Shown: in pieces, positions 1 to 9,223 of the stretch
Position numbering within the stretch: position 1 is the first letter of the stretch
How the letters are laid out: each line of letters opens with the position of its first letter
Assembly: GCA_000697055.1 (NCBI GenBank)
Contig: JNDT01001570.1
Location: 1-17,555, forward strand
Length of the DNA: 17,555 bases
Reading direction: 5' to 3'
DNA from: Saksenaea vasiformis B4078
Taxonomy: Eukaryota; Mucoromycota; Mucoromycetes; Mucorales; Saksenaeaceae
Translations under genes and position numbers: made by a program
The notes under the pieces: generated by a model
Database searches by the model: none
What the model saw: the letters and a program-made list of their open reading frames with translations, nothing else
What the model was told of the DNA's origin: nothing

Positions 1-1203
1 CATACCTGGTCGACGGCGGTCGAATTGTACGGAGACAGATACTCCGTCGGTTTGCAAGTAATATGCAAACTCCAACTGAAGTTCTGGTTGACCATCTTCA
101 AGAAATAAGTCAGTTGGATAATAGACTTAAAATAGAAGATTGCTTACGTTCAGGATCAAATCGTCGACGTTTCGCTTGACATTTATCGATATCGAAAATT
201 TCCTCCCAAATCGCCTCTTTCCACTCGCTGTCGCGGCATCGATGCTCGAATTGATGTCGAGGCATGAATGCTCTTTGGAGTGGACCTCGTCGTGGGCCCT
301 AAATTGAAAAAGTATCAGATGCATATACTATGTAAACTTGGTTACCAGAAGCTGTTCGGGGACATGCTGGTTTGCCAAGTAGGCATCTCGTAGTAGATAC
401 CACAGTACTCTTGTGTATATGGGAAAATGGCCGATCTGATGGTCGGTTATCGGAAGCAATGACCAGAGTTTCCCGTTATATTCGGTACTGTAATGGTGCA
501 AGTGATATATATACTGAACAATACGTGGCATGAGCGGAACAGCTTCGTCGTCTTCCGGGTCCAAATCACGGATTTCCACACCAGTCATATGACGTTCGTA
601 AAGTTCATGCTGGATACTATGAAAGTGGCAAAGATGTTAATCAATTACACACAACTAATCTGTCATACTTACCGGTAGAACTCTGCCACTTCTGCTCGAC
701 GAGGCATATCTTCCCATACGTTATCCTGCAATGGTTCATGGTTGAGAACGTTTGCTACAGCTACATCAGCTATAAATGATAGATATGAGATCACTGGACC
801 TTTGAACAGAGTTTATTTACCATGATGAGAGGGACCGCCACCGGGGAGGTTCCCTCCGATCTGTTCCTTCAGATGGACAAAGTATGCGCGGAAGGTAATT
901 TTCAGGAATATAGGGACATTGACCACCAAATGTCGTTTTACATCTATTGGTACAAATTATGAATGATTGTCGGGTATTGATAACAGGATCATCAAAGTAC
1001 TTTGAATTATTTGGGCGGGAAAGGTATCTGCAAATTGAGCGTACACTCCTTGAACTTCTACGATCTCGTAAAACGCTATTACGTATATATTTAGGAATAA
1101 TCAATGTATATGAGCTCCTGGCAGTAGTATGTATGTCTTACGTTCATTAGCATCGACATTCCTACGCAGAGGATGGAAGTGCGACATGAACGTTTCGAGC
1201 AGG
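1..1203 (-). pseudogene. Fanzor-like (eukaryotic TnpB-type nuclease) gene, continuation after the transposon insertion
   Basis: This is the downstream part of the gene that starts at 9699. On the minus strand the exons I infer are 1203-1142 (one AGG copy belongs to the target duplication), 1075-1001, 943-821, 769-673, 616-346, 298-148 and 95-6. The introns between them are 66, 57, 51, 56, 47 and 52 nt, and every exon phase matches the next. A further donor (GTATG) lies at 5-1, so the gene runs off the window. The coding text includes an EIFDIDK segment and then TDGVSVSVQF at about 40-15. In Fanzor/TnpB proteins a TDG.S.S strand of this kind lies shortly before the RuvC-I DPG motif, which would be outside the window. 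Identification rests on this motif, on position and on intron-rich architecture; no catalytic residue is visible. With 5' exons included, 414 residues precede the edge, which fits a 600-700 aa Fanzor. There is no internal stop apart from the insertion. Another TnpB-related transposon protein is possible. Confidence 0.58.
1201..1203. repeat. Target-site duplication, left copy (AGG)
   Basis: AGG directly precedes the CACTA terminus at 1204 and is repeated at 9221-9223 after the other terminus. A 3-bp duplication is the family rule for CACTA elements. Removing the element plus one copy restores an open exon in the Fanzor-like gene. Confidence 0.9.
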
Positions 1204-1220
1204 CACTACGGGAAAAAGAC
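1204..1220 (+). repeat. CACTA terminal inverted repeat, left
   Basis: These 17 bp match the reverse complement of 9204-9220 without mismatch. Similarity continues weakly inward (CACATCTTG here, CACATTTTG at the other end). Confidence 0.95.
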
Positions 1221-1460
1221 TGACACATCTTGTTGCATTTCTTTGTACATCGGCACTTTTCGTCGCATACCGGCATATTCCGTTGCAAGTCGGTGCAATT
1301 TTGCCTGATGTGCCGACATGTGCCGAGGAGATCGGCACACTTCCTGTGCAAAAGATGTGGCACCGTCAGATTTCAGCACATTTCGACACAAATCGTTGCA
1401 AGTCAGTTACATCGGCACATTTCGGAGTTATTTCGACACATTACGGAAAGTGATTGTCAT
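1221..1460. repeat. Left subterminal repeat cluster of the CACTA element
   Basis: Short degenerate motifs of the type TCGGCAC, TTCGACACA and GTTGCAAGTC recur every 15-30 bp in both orientations, for example around 1250, 1282, 1312-1336, 1375-1395, 1420 and 1433. In plant CACTA elements, repeats in this position bind the accessory protein (TnpA in En/Spm). By analogy these are likely binding sites for an element-encoded protein. The cluster contains no credible gene. Confidence 0.8.
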
Positions 1461-1563
1461 CCAAATATCCAGACTATCCATCCAACACTACGATTAACGA
1501 TATTTTTTTTTTAAATTTCTAACATCTGTCTTCTGTAATCTTTCCCGACATCAGCATACTTGT

Positions 1564-4500
1564 TCAGATTTTATTGAAATCTGCTAAGCTAACCTCATCT
1601 AGTACCATGCCCGGGTAAAACAAGTATACTCTGTTTGCATTCGTAGGAGACTGAAAACTTCCGGCGATCGCTTCCAAATTCTCGGCCTCTGTGACATATA
1701 GGCGTTTGCTGTTTGATGCTGCAAAGGGTGCATTGCAGCCATTGACCTTAACGTTGCTGAAAAGTTCGACAAGACAAAGTATCTTCTCTTCTCGTTGGCC
1801 ATCTTCTACTGATTTAACAGACGTATACGTATTAGAATGTAAAGTTTGTTCGTATTAGACAACAGTTACCGTCGAATTCATGAGCAAATAGCAGAAGCAC
1901 TTCGCCAAATACCATTTTCCATTCATTTTTAGGTGGCATCCAGCTTGCACGAGCTCGTCTATCGACAGGGATTTCCAGCATTGCGTACTTTGTCGGTTTT
2001 GTAGCGCGGCTGCTACTTTGGAGGATCTGACAATCAAAGGTATCACCATTACACGCAGCACTGGCACCAACCACAATTGTACGATTGGTAACCTCAATGT
2101 TCCTCCTTCCGAGTAGACGACGCCAGTAGTCTCTCAAACAAATCTCTAGTTCCCACTCTTCAAAAAGATCAATAGTTGTCTGGTAGATCTGCGATCCTAT
2201 CAGATATGCGAAGCAACTATCGTCGACTTGCTTCGGATAAGTTGCCTGAGTCGTCGCGTCGTCCAGATCTTCGTACGTTCTCCGGTAGAAACGGCTCATG
2301 GCGAGATTGACCATCACATTCCCTGCGTTTTCTCCTGGGGAAGATCTCGACTTGATGCGTCGTTTTAGCTCCCCTTTGACAAAAAATCATGTCAGTGACG
2401 ATTATCTTACATCATATAAACTCAATTAGAAAGTATACCGATGGCACGTTCAAGAGGTCGTGCGCTGTAAGCAGAAAGAGGACCTAGTCGTTGCATCGCT
2501 GCAGGTATATGACGAAGATAGTGCTGGTTGATCGTGTAGAGATTGGTGGGAAGGAAGTTGCGGAAGTACATGTGCCATTTTTGAAAGTGCCTATTCAGAA
2601 TACAGCTCCAAACTGCTTAGCTATCCAACGTGCAATAACCCCTGCTTGATTTACCTTCTTACTTTCTCTATATCTTCAGGATCATTTTCCCACGATAATG
2701 CAATACTGCATCCTGTTACAAAATGCCGGATTGCTTCGAGTGTGGATGCGTCGACGTTGTTCGCCTCTAATTGCTCGTATATCAGGGTAGGAAGAACGTA
2801 GAGAATGAATTCAATCCAATCGACGGCACGAGCTCCTCCCGGATGCTCAAACACATCTAATTTCGTCTATCAATACGTTGGTCAATTGAACATGTAGTAC
2901 CCGTGAAATTCCCATCAAAGCATGGTGGAATCGTGCTATACGAAGCTGCAAGAGCTTTCACGATGCGTTGCTGCTGACTTTTTGATAGGGCAAACGGAGT
3001 AGAAGTGTTTGCATACGCCGAGGTGATGAACTTATGGATCTGACGTCCACAGTTGTGGCCAAGCAGATGCATTTCGTCCAAACCAAAGAAGGCCACACCA
3101 TGGAAGGATTTCAATTTTGCGAAAGCAGTTGGAGCTTTAATCCCAAATTCCTATTACACAAAGTTATGGTTAATGGCCATCACAGCGTAAAACGGTCCGC
3201 TTACGATATCCCCATGAAGAAAAGTGCTAGTAGACCGCTCAGGATCCAATTGTGGAGATCCAGGAAAGTAGGAAGCAGTTCCCACATTTGATGGGCTCTT
3301 CAGTCGGAGAGCCTTGATCGAGCACCAGCGGCATCCATAGATGGACTGATGACCGGTGTGGTTGATTAGGGCAGCGACGCCAGGTATGTCACCTGATGAC
3401 AATAACAGATGCGCGCGAAACTGGAATTTTTTCCCATCTTCGGCTATCACAGTCATGCCTCGAGATTCTAACGTCTTCAGTTCCTCAAGTAGTGGGGTAA
3501 GGAAGCTATGCAGGTTCCCTTTTTTGGTCGACGTCGGGATCAATGCAACTTGCAGCATGTTGCAAAGCTTGTATCTGTACGTATCACAGGTGAGCATTTA
3601 CATATCATTCCGCAATTCTTGCCTTTCCCTGGGTGGTATATTCAATACTATAATGTGGACAGCGGTTGTTGATGCCTTACTCTTTTTGAAGGGACAAAAT
3701 CCATCTACAAACAATGCTAATGCGATGTCAAGAGGATTTTGAAACAAATGTTTGATCGACTGGTAGGCATCTCCATCAAACACATCTGTCATTGCGGCGT
3801 CGCCTTGCGAATGTTCCCGTTCGGCTCGATAAAGCAGGGATTTCCTCGTTTTTTCATAACCGACCAAGGTTGCGAGTTGACCCATAAGCTGCAGATACTT
3901 CATGGATGCTGCTGGTTTCTTCATGTCGATGTCTCTATATCGAGGAAGTTGGCAATTGGGATTACCACATTTATCGCTATTGTCACTAAATAGTTGACAG
4001 CCGCGTCTACAGATGTCGTAGTGTTTTGATTTGTTTGGGAACAACTGACACATCTTCGAACGAGTTTCATATGGCGATAGTACTCTCGATCTCTCTGGTA
4101 AAACGCGTGAAATTTAATGAATTTTACAGCCTTTCTCTGCAGCGTTTACCAAAATTATCGTCATTGATCCATTTGTTGATAAGCTTAACGATCTTATCAT
4201 AACATGCGCGTGCCACTTGATGTTCTTCTACAGCACTCCAGAGCTCCAAACTAAAAATTTCGTTCGCGGAAAGCACATGTCTGCTTGGCATTGTAAATGT
4301 ATTTTCTTCATCATCATCATTGTTGACGGAGAATGCTTGGGATTCTGGGGACCCAGAGGTTGGGTCTTCGTCTGTGTCGGATGATTCATACTCAACGTAG
4401 TCGCCTCCGATGAAACCATCACTATCATCACTCGAATCTACGTCAATTGATTCTGTAGCTTCGGCGTCATAGTCGTCAATATCCATAAAATCATATGATT

Positions 4501-4708
4501 CCGCGTTGTCATCAACTGCATCACCATTATCCTCACAGCGAGCACTATGACTATAGTCAACTTCGTTATTGTAGGCAGTCTCTGAGTCACTGCTATCGCC
4601 AGTCTCATCTGCTGCGTATAGCTCGTTTCTAAGTATCTTCCGCACATGTTTGTGGTAACGTCTATTAGAAATTGGATGATAGCGTCTGCAATAGGTACAG
4701 GTACGCAT
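1564..4708 (-). CDS. TNP2-type CACTA transposase, 8 exons, 917 aa
   Basis: This is the transposase expected to bind the CACTA ends and cut and join the element in the nucleus. Exons on the minus strand are 4708-4150, 4094-3623, 3574-3205, 3150-2901, 2856-2655, 2590-2439, 2373-1870 and 1808-1564. They total 2,754 nt, an exact 918 codons, with matching phases at all seven junctions. Introns are 55, 48, 54, 44, 64, 65 and 61 nt. The second (3622-3575) starts GC rather than GT, and removing it deletes an in-frame TAA and restores the family text PPRERYKL. Visible parts are an N-terminal C4/C7 with histidines at 11, 19 and 21; an acidic, Ser-rich region at about 33-140; a cysteine cluster at about 200-235; VDGF (Asp about 317); SGDIPG (Asp about 406) followed by the CRWC pair (425-428); LDEMHLLGH (about 491-499); and RAVDW, YTINQHYL and RPLERAIG blocks. 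The C-terminal exon is the least certain. The frame is open, so the protein is probably functional. Confidence 0.92.
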
Positions 4709-5051
4709 AATACAAGTTGGGATAAAAGAAAGTAAACCCTACTGTTGCATAAACAAGAGGATGACAGTTAAAGTTACAGTCTTTAAGAATGCACAAACTG
4801 TATTACAATTAACATAGACGACGCTAACCTCCGGTATCTCGGTCCTCCGTTATCCGGGTTTAAAAAATCTAGTATGCTTTCACTTCTCTTGTTTATTAAG
4901 TTGCCGGACCTTTTTGATAGTGAATACGTATAACATATATGCTATTCATAGAGACCATAGTGAATTGCAATTGCACTTGGGTAAAATGCATCACGAAAGA
5001 ACATAATAATCGCGGACTCCCAGACGAGTTGGCAGCTACGATGAATATTTG

Positions 5052-5390
5052 ATGCGAGTGTTTATTTCTGAAGAGCAGATGGAGTGTTGGCGGGATGGGT
5101 TTGAACACATGTCCATCTTGTAATTACACGGTACGATTAAATTTCATTCGCAAGGTAGTGTTAGTCATCGAAAATAGTTTTCTATTATTAAAAGTGTCTT
5201 CTCTTAGTTCTCAGAGCTGTTAGCTCTGATTAACAGGAACAACCACGAGAAGGTGGAAGACATTGTTCCCAAAAAGATAAAACCTCAAGACCAGGTACAA
5301 CCTGCGCCAAGAGGATATTCCATTGACCAAGCACGACCTGCGCCAAGGAATATAGGTGGCAGCTCTGTCACCTCATTTCCTACGTTGTGA
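5052..5390 (+). CDS. Possible small two-exon gene of unknown function
   Basis: This is tentative. An ATG at 5052 opens MRVFISEEQMECWRDGFEHM and continues to a donor at 5120 (GTAATT). An acceptor at 5236 joins in phase to an exon that ends with TGA at 5388-5390, giving 73 aa. The second exon reads as a Lys-rich stretch followed by two copies of a DQ..PAPR unit. The proposed 117-nt intron is about twice as long as any other intron in the window, and no family is recognised. The frame also continues open upstream of 5052 as far as TAATAA near 5007. It could instead be a decayed remnant of an element gene. Confidence 0.25.
5289..5356 (+). repeat. 36-bp imperfect tandem repeat, two copies
   Basis: GACCAGGTACAACCTGCGCC at 5289 recurs as GACCAAGCACGACCTGCGCC at 5325, followed by AAG and an AT-rich end in both. 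A period of 36 bp keeps the reading frame and encodes DQVQPAPR and DQARPAPR. Confidence 0.7.
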
Positions 5391-5886
5391 GACGATCATT
5401 GGAAAGTGTAAGAAAGGGAAGGAGAATGAAACACTTGCCCCAACGATCTGGTAGAGCACCTTTGAAGTCCGCCCATTGCGCAGTCTGGTGGAAGGACGTT
5501 TGCAGAAGCTACTGAAATACATACTATCTGTTACGTTAATCATCACTCTGCCTATATTCATATATTTCTACAAACGCCTCTTATAATCGTAAACAAGGGT
5601 TTGCATCGTATAAACCTTAGATATCGTTGACGGTCTTTACTGGACAACTGTGCGTTACACCCTTGAAAACCCAGGTGGATGGGGGACTTAAAATAAGATA
5701 TTACATGCACACAACATACAGTTGAGTGAATGATTGGTTCCAGCAGTAGTTTCTCTGCAGTTACCATCAAATACCTGGGGCCAACCGGTACACCAAGCTA
5801 TCTACTGTACGCGTAACCTGTGCGACTTCTAAGCTGCTGGTGTTCCGTGAATTCGTGACTTGGGTAACACGATCTGCAGGCAGGTC

Positions 5887-5894
5887 TATATATA
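5887..5894 (+). promoter_or_regulatory. TATA box for the F-box-like gene
   Basis: TATATATA stands about 55 bp before the ATG at 5948, a normal distance for a short leader. It lies inside the reading frame that opens at 5840, which is one reason for preferring the ATG at 5948 as the true start. Confidence 0.45.
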
Positions 5895-5947
5895 CTTGCG
5901 GAAGTTCACCAGGAAATGGGTACGTCTGGTGCTCTCTTTTGTTTGGC

Positions 5948-7621
5948 ATGACAACTCTGTTAGGCATCCCGTGTGAAATTATCATTTCTATCCTGATATG
6001 CATCGATACGTGGGAGGACAGACTCAGCTTTGCCTCTGTACATTTGGTTCTCTGGAATTACTGCACGAAGTTCCAGTCCGATATTCCATTGCACATTGGT
6101 CTCCCCCATGCTACAAACGCACTGCAACTGGCAGTGTCAAGGACTATAATTCTACCGGAACGCAATTTGTCTATGGGCTTCTTGCGATGTGTGGCTCGAT
6201 ACTCTCATGCTGCTAAGGAGATCTACGTTCCATATTCGAAATGTGTCAAGGCCGTCGTGGACGTTTTACTTTACACTGCAAACAGGTATCGCCCAAATCC
6301 AGGTCTTATCACGTTCATGGTCCCCTTGGAAGGGTGGGATATCTGGCAAACTTCTCAGAAAAACTTAGCAAAGAGGTTCACGTGCACCACGAAAACTGGA
6401 CTGTACTCCATGGGTACACATTTGACAGGAAAAAGGCGTATCGACGAAATAGAACTTGAATATTACGAAACTCCAGAAGAAGCCAAGAACGTATTTAACT
6501 ATATAAAGCGCATGACCGTTCTTGCCGGAGAAGCACGTCTCAAAAGAGGTTTTCCATCGGTTGACACCCAGGTGTCCATTCCCAGCACGCTACTGAGGTT
6601 CGCCGTCGAGTCCAATGCCCATTACCACAAAGATCGTTTTGATGCCGCTGTGGAAGAACGACTGTCCCCAACACATGTTCACAACGGAGCTAGGTTGAAT
6701 GAAGTAGTCTGTACTTTCGCAAATAAATACATAGAATCAGTTATTATCTTCGGCAATCATTGGGTATACGTAACGAGCCTAGATGCATTTGTTCACCGGC
6801 AGTTGGGTCTCGACGACTGTGCAGACCACACAGAACCTTGTTTTGCACAACAACCGATAGCCAATATCAAAGAAAAGATAACCAAGGGCCAGGAATTCCG
6901 CGAATTGTCAATCAGGATCGGGTACCTTGAATTGCTAGTGATTGGAGGTTTCTGGGGCGATGTCACTCGTCATGGGCACTGTAGGCCATTTCTTGGCTCG
7001 TCAATACCTGATATACCACCAGAGCTGAAGAAGAATCGGGATGCAGATGAGATTCTTGTGCGTTTGGTTCCTGCTCCTGTTACTAAGTCAAACCGTCTAC
7101 TACGTCAATATGCAAAAGCCCATTCAGATATTTTGTGGTCTTTCCATAGTCAGTCCTTCGCGCTAAAAGATTTCTTCCCCGTTAATCCCATTGCATATGG
7201 CAATCACACGTCGATGGTCACCTCCAGGTCAAGCACAGTTCATCACTTGTCTTCTTTTTTTCTAAATTGCGTCGTTAACAGATCTGTTCAAGAGCATGAG
7301 CTGAAAAATCGCCTGTTTTTCTCCCATTCAATCAAAGCACTCAAATCTGTCGTCAGCGGTGGCATTGGTTCTTTTGGGGCCTTGGACGTGTCTATAGCTA
7401 AGCATAGCTATAGTGAATATATAAAGCAAGTGGTCAGACAAATATCTGTTCTGGAACGGCACACAATAAAGCAAGAAACGGATATCAACTTCGTGGAGAT
7501 GAAACCAGCATGTCTAAGTATCATGAACCTCGGTCTGGCGGCAGCAGTTAAAGCAGCGAATAAGAGAGTTATAAAGCAATATGAAAAAAGATATTTATCT
7601 CGAGAAAATCCATGCCATTAA
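5948..7621 (+). CDS. Transposon-borne protein with F-box-like N-terminus, 557 aa
   Basis: This is a single-exon gene within the CACTA element. The frame is open from an ATG at 5840 (593 aa), but I choose 5948. A TATA box lies between the two ATGs, and the residues after 5948 begin directly with a domain. Residues 5-39 contain LGIPCEIIISIL, then DRLSFASVHLVLWNYC, which resembles the F-box pattern (LP.EI...IL.......L...V.....W). If correct, the protein could act as a substrate adaptor for an SCF ubiquitin ligase. The remaining 500 residues show no motif I recognise; they are mixed, with charged C-terminal helices and a short Lys/Arg-rich end. It is read away from the transposase and towards the coiled-coil gene. 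The F-box call is a by-eye resemblance. The open frame of this length and its place between intact element genes are strong evidence that it is a real gene. Confidence 0.75.
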   Translation: MTTLLGIPCEIIISILICIDTWEDRLSFASVHLVLWNYCTKFQSDIPLHIGLPHATNALQLAVSRTIILPERNLSMGFLRCVARYSHAAKEIYVPYSKCVKAVVDVLLYTANRYRPNPGLITFMVPLEGWDIWQTSQKNLAKRFTCTTKTGLYSMGTHLTGKRRIDEIELEYYETPEEAKNVFNYIKRMTVLAGEARLKRGFPSVDTQVSIPSTLLRFAVESNAHYHKDRFDAAVEERLSPTHVHNGARLNEVVCTFANKYIESVIIFGNHWVYVTSLDAFVHRQLGLDDCADHTEPCFAQQPIANIKEKITKGQEFRELSIRIGYLELLVIGGFWGDVTRHGHCRPFLGSSIPDIPPELKKNRDADEILVRLVPAPVTKSNRLLRQYAKAHSDILWSFHSQSFALKDFFPVNPIAYGNHTSMVTSRSSTVHHLSSFFLNCVVNRSVQEHELKNRLFFSHSIKALKSVVSGGIGSFGALDVSIAKHSYSEYIKQVVRQISVLERHTIKQETDINFVEMKPACLSIMNLGLAAAVKAANKRVIKQYEKRYLSRENPCH

Positions 7622-7865
7622 ATAGTCAAATAGTCTGATATTGCCATATACTTGAAGGAGTTATACTCGTAACATGTGCGATTGCTATATAATCTGACCA
7701 CTCAATACAAAAGAGAGGAGGAGCTAATAAGCCTATAACAGTCGCAGTTACTGTGATCATATCTTGTTCCATGAAAAAGGTCTGGACTTCTACAGTAGTG
7801 AGTCATTGTGACCTCACACAAATAAATATTGGGGCATTTTTTGTTTTGTTCTTTTTCTTTATACC

Positions 7866-8767
7866 ATGTCCAATAGCCCTGACTATCATCATCTTTTGGC
7901 AAAACTGCTCGCAGTAGAACGGCAACAAAAGGATCATCAAGCTGAGCTTGTTAGCCTTCTTCGCGGCCTTGATAGTCGTATCAGCGCTTTGGAGGCCCAA
8001 TTCCCCAGGGAAGTATCACGAACTGACGAGTCGCTCAAGACTGTGAGCACAAAAATGATCGCAAAGCCTACTATCATTTCGAAGACCGGAAAGCGTGTGC
8101 GAGCCGATGTCACGAAGAAGCATGTTGTTGACCTTGTGCTCGCCCGCAGTGTGGCTGTCGATGGTGGCGATACCGATCTCGAGGCACTGGAGGATTTGGT
8201 TGACAGCTTGGCCCTCCAGGCAGTTAGAAAAGTTGAAGAACGCCTCAAAGATGCAGACGGCGTGGTACCGAAGCTACGCTGGGCAGCTGATATGCCCTTG
8301 CAAGAGAAGGACAGAGCCACTGCGATGTTGGAGAAAGTTGCCGCGGACCATGGCATCATGCTTGGGAGTTGTTGTGGTCATTGGGCAGCCGACTACCTGC
8401 TTCGCAAGAAGTGGGGAGCACTTGCATCGCAGCGGAAACAAAAGCGCGCTGCAGGTGCACCAACATCAGCGGAATCTGCTGTCCCAGTGAATGTCGATGA
8501 TGGAGCAGCGAGGTAAGCTAAATAGATGTTTCATTATGTAACTACATCTGTATTGCATTCATCTCACAATATCACATAGACGCAGCACAAGTCCGAATGA
8601 TGCTGTATCCGCGCCCTCTGCCCGTGGGACACGGCAAGTTAAATTATTCATCTTTAATTATTAACACTCATTGCAGTACGCGAGGAGCACAACAAGGCCT
8701 GCCGCCTGCTGCTGCCGCTCTCTTGCGTCGCAAGAAGACACGAAGACGCATGGAAAAAGACCTATAA
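7866..8767 (+). CDS. Transposon-borne coiled-coil protein, 3 exons, 263 aa
   Basis: Exons are 7866-8512, 8580-8633 and 8677-8767, 792 nt in all, with consistent phase. Intron 1 (8513-8579) is GT-AG. Intron 2 (8634-8676, 43 nt) uses GCAAGT as donor; a GT donor four bases later would put the last exon out of the frame that ends with TAA at 8765-8767. Residues about 8-52 form heptads with Leu, Ile and Val, a predicted coiled coil. Residues about 70-190 are a mixed alpha-helical region with KTGKRVRADVTKK at its start and GSCCGHWAADYLLRKKW at its end. The tail is Ala/Pro-rich and finishes in a basic LLRRKKTRRRMEKDL, a likely nuclear signal. A TATATAA lies at 7686-7692, a pyrimidine-rich leader precedes the ATG, and AATAAA occurs at 8865-8870. 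I recognise no family. By position and build it may be the accessory DNA-binding protein of this element, comparable in role to TnpA. Confidence 0.8.
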
Positions 8768-8924
8768 AGGTAGGTTTCAAGCAGAACTGCCATGTTGAAC
8801 TGACATGCCTTGCTTTCTTGTTATGACTGTTCTCCCTTCTGTTAACTTTTATAATTCAAATCTGAATAAAGTCACTCCTGTTTTATGTTTTTGATGCTTA
8901 TGGAAATTTATTCACAACAATTGC

Positions 8925-9203
8925 TCTGTCGTATGTGTCATATGTGTCGTTACAAGTCGGAACAATCCGTCACACTCCTTTGGTCTTAATCACATTTCGT
9001 CACTTTTCGTCGCAGAGCGGCACTTTTTTCGGTCATATTTTGGCACTATTCGACGTATCCCGACACATATAGACACATTCTGGTAGAATTTGACGCATTT
9101 CGGCATATCTTTTCTCGGCACAAATCGGCAGATCGTGCAACTATGTGTCGATTTATACCGAGGAAATCTGCCGAAATACGTCGAAGTCTACCAAAATGTG
9201 GAG
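8925..9203. repeat. Right subterminal repeat cluster of the CACTA element
   Basis: The same vocabulary as the left cluster recurs (TCGTCGCA, CGGCAC, CGACACAT, TTTCGGCAT). A 14-bp string, CACTTTTCGTCGCA, at 9001-9014 also occurs at 1254-1267 in the same orientation. GTTACAAGTCGGAACAA (8949-8965) matches GTTGCAAGTCGGTGCAA (1282-1298) at 14 of 17 positions, again in direct orientation. Confidence 0.8.
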
Positions 9204-9220
9204 GTCTTTTTCCCGTAGTG
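9204..9220 (-). repeat. CACTA terminal inverted repeat, right
   Basis: This is the exact reverse complement of 1204-1220 and ends in GTAGTG. Confidence 0.95.
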
Positions 9221-9223
9221 AGG
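9221..9223. repeat. Target-site duplication, right copy (AGG)
   Basis: This is the second copy of the 3-bp AGG found at 1201-1203, immediately outside the right terminus. Confidence 0.9.

Larger units (their letters stand above)
4709..5947. other. Central spacer between divergent transposon genes
   Basis: This stretch separates the leftward transposase start from the rightward F-box-like gene and should contain both promoters. A TATATATA box lies at 5887-5894. Protein-like but unproven exons lie on the plus strand at 5052-5119 and 5237-5390, listed separately. Reading frames on the minus strand here are short and look like chance. Confidence 0.6.
1204..9220. mobile_element. Complete CACTA (EnSpm/CMC) DNA transposon, 8,017 bp
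   Basis: The two ends are the exact inverted repeat CACTACGGGAAAAAGAC (1204-1220 and 9204-9220), flanked by the 3-bp duplication AGG. Inside lie about 250 bp of subterminal repeats at each end and three genes. A TNP2-type transposase reads leftwards; an F-box-like protein and a coiled-coil protein read rightwards. They diverge from a spacer at about 4709-5947. Because the termini, duplication and transposase frame are all intact, I infer a recent and possibly autonomous insertion. It sits inside an exon of the Fanzor-like gene, splitting a Leu codon. TNP2 with CACTA ends is diagnostic for the superfamily; the other two genes are not standard parts that I can name. Confidence 0.95.

Noticed and set aside
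817..1104. 95-codon minus-strand frame with several Arg and Cys
   Set aside because: It lies in another frame over exons and introns of the Fanzor-like gene; the phase-matched exon model explains the region better.
1599..1802. 67-codon minus-strand frame at the end of the transposase gene
   Set aside because: A different frame in the same stretch joins in phase to the preceding exon through a GT-AG intron and ends at 1564 with more protein-like text.
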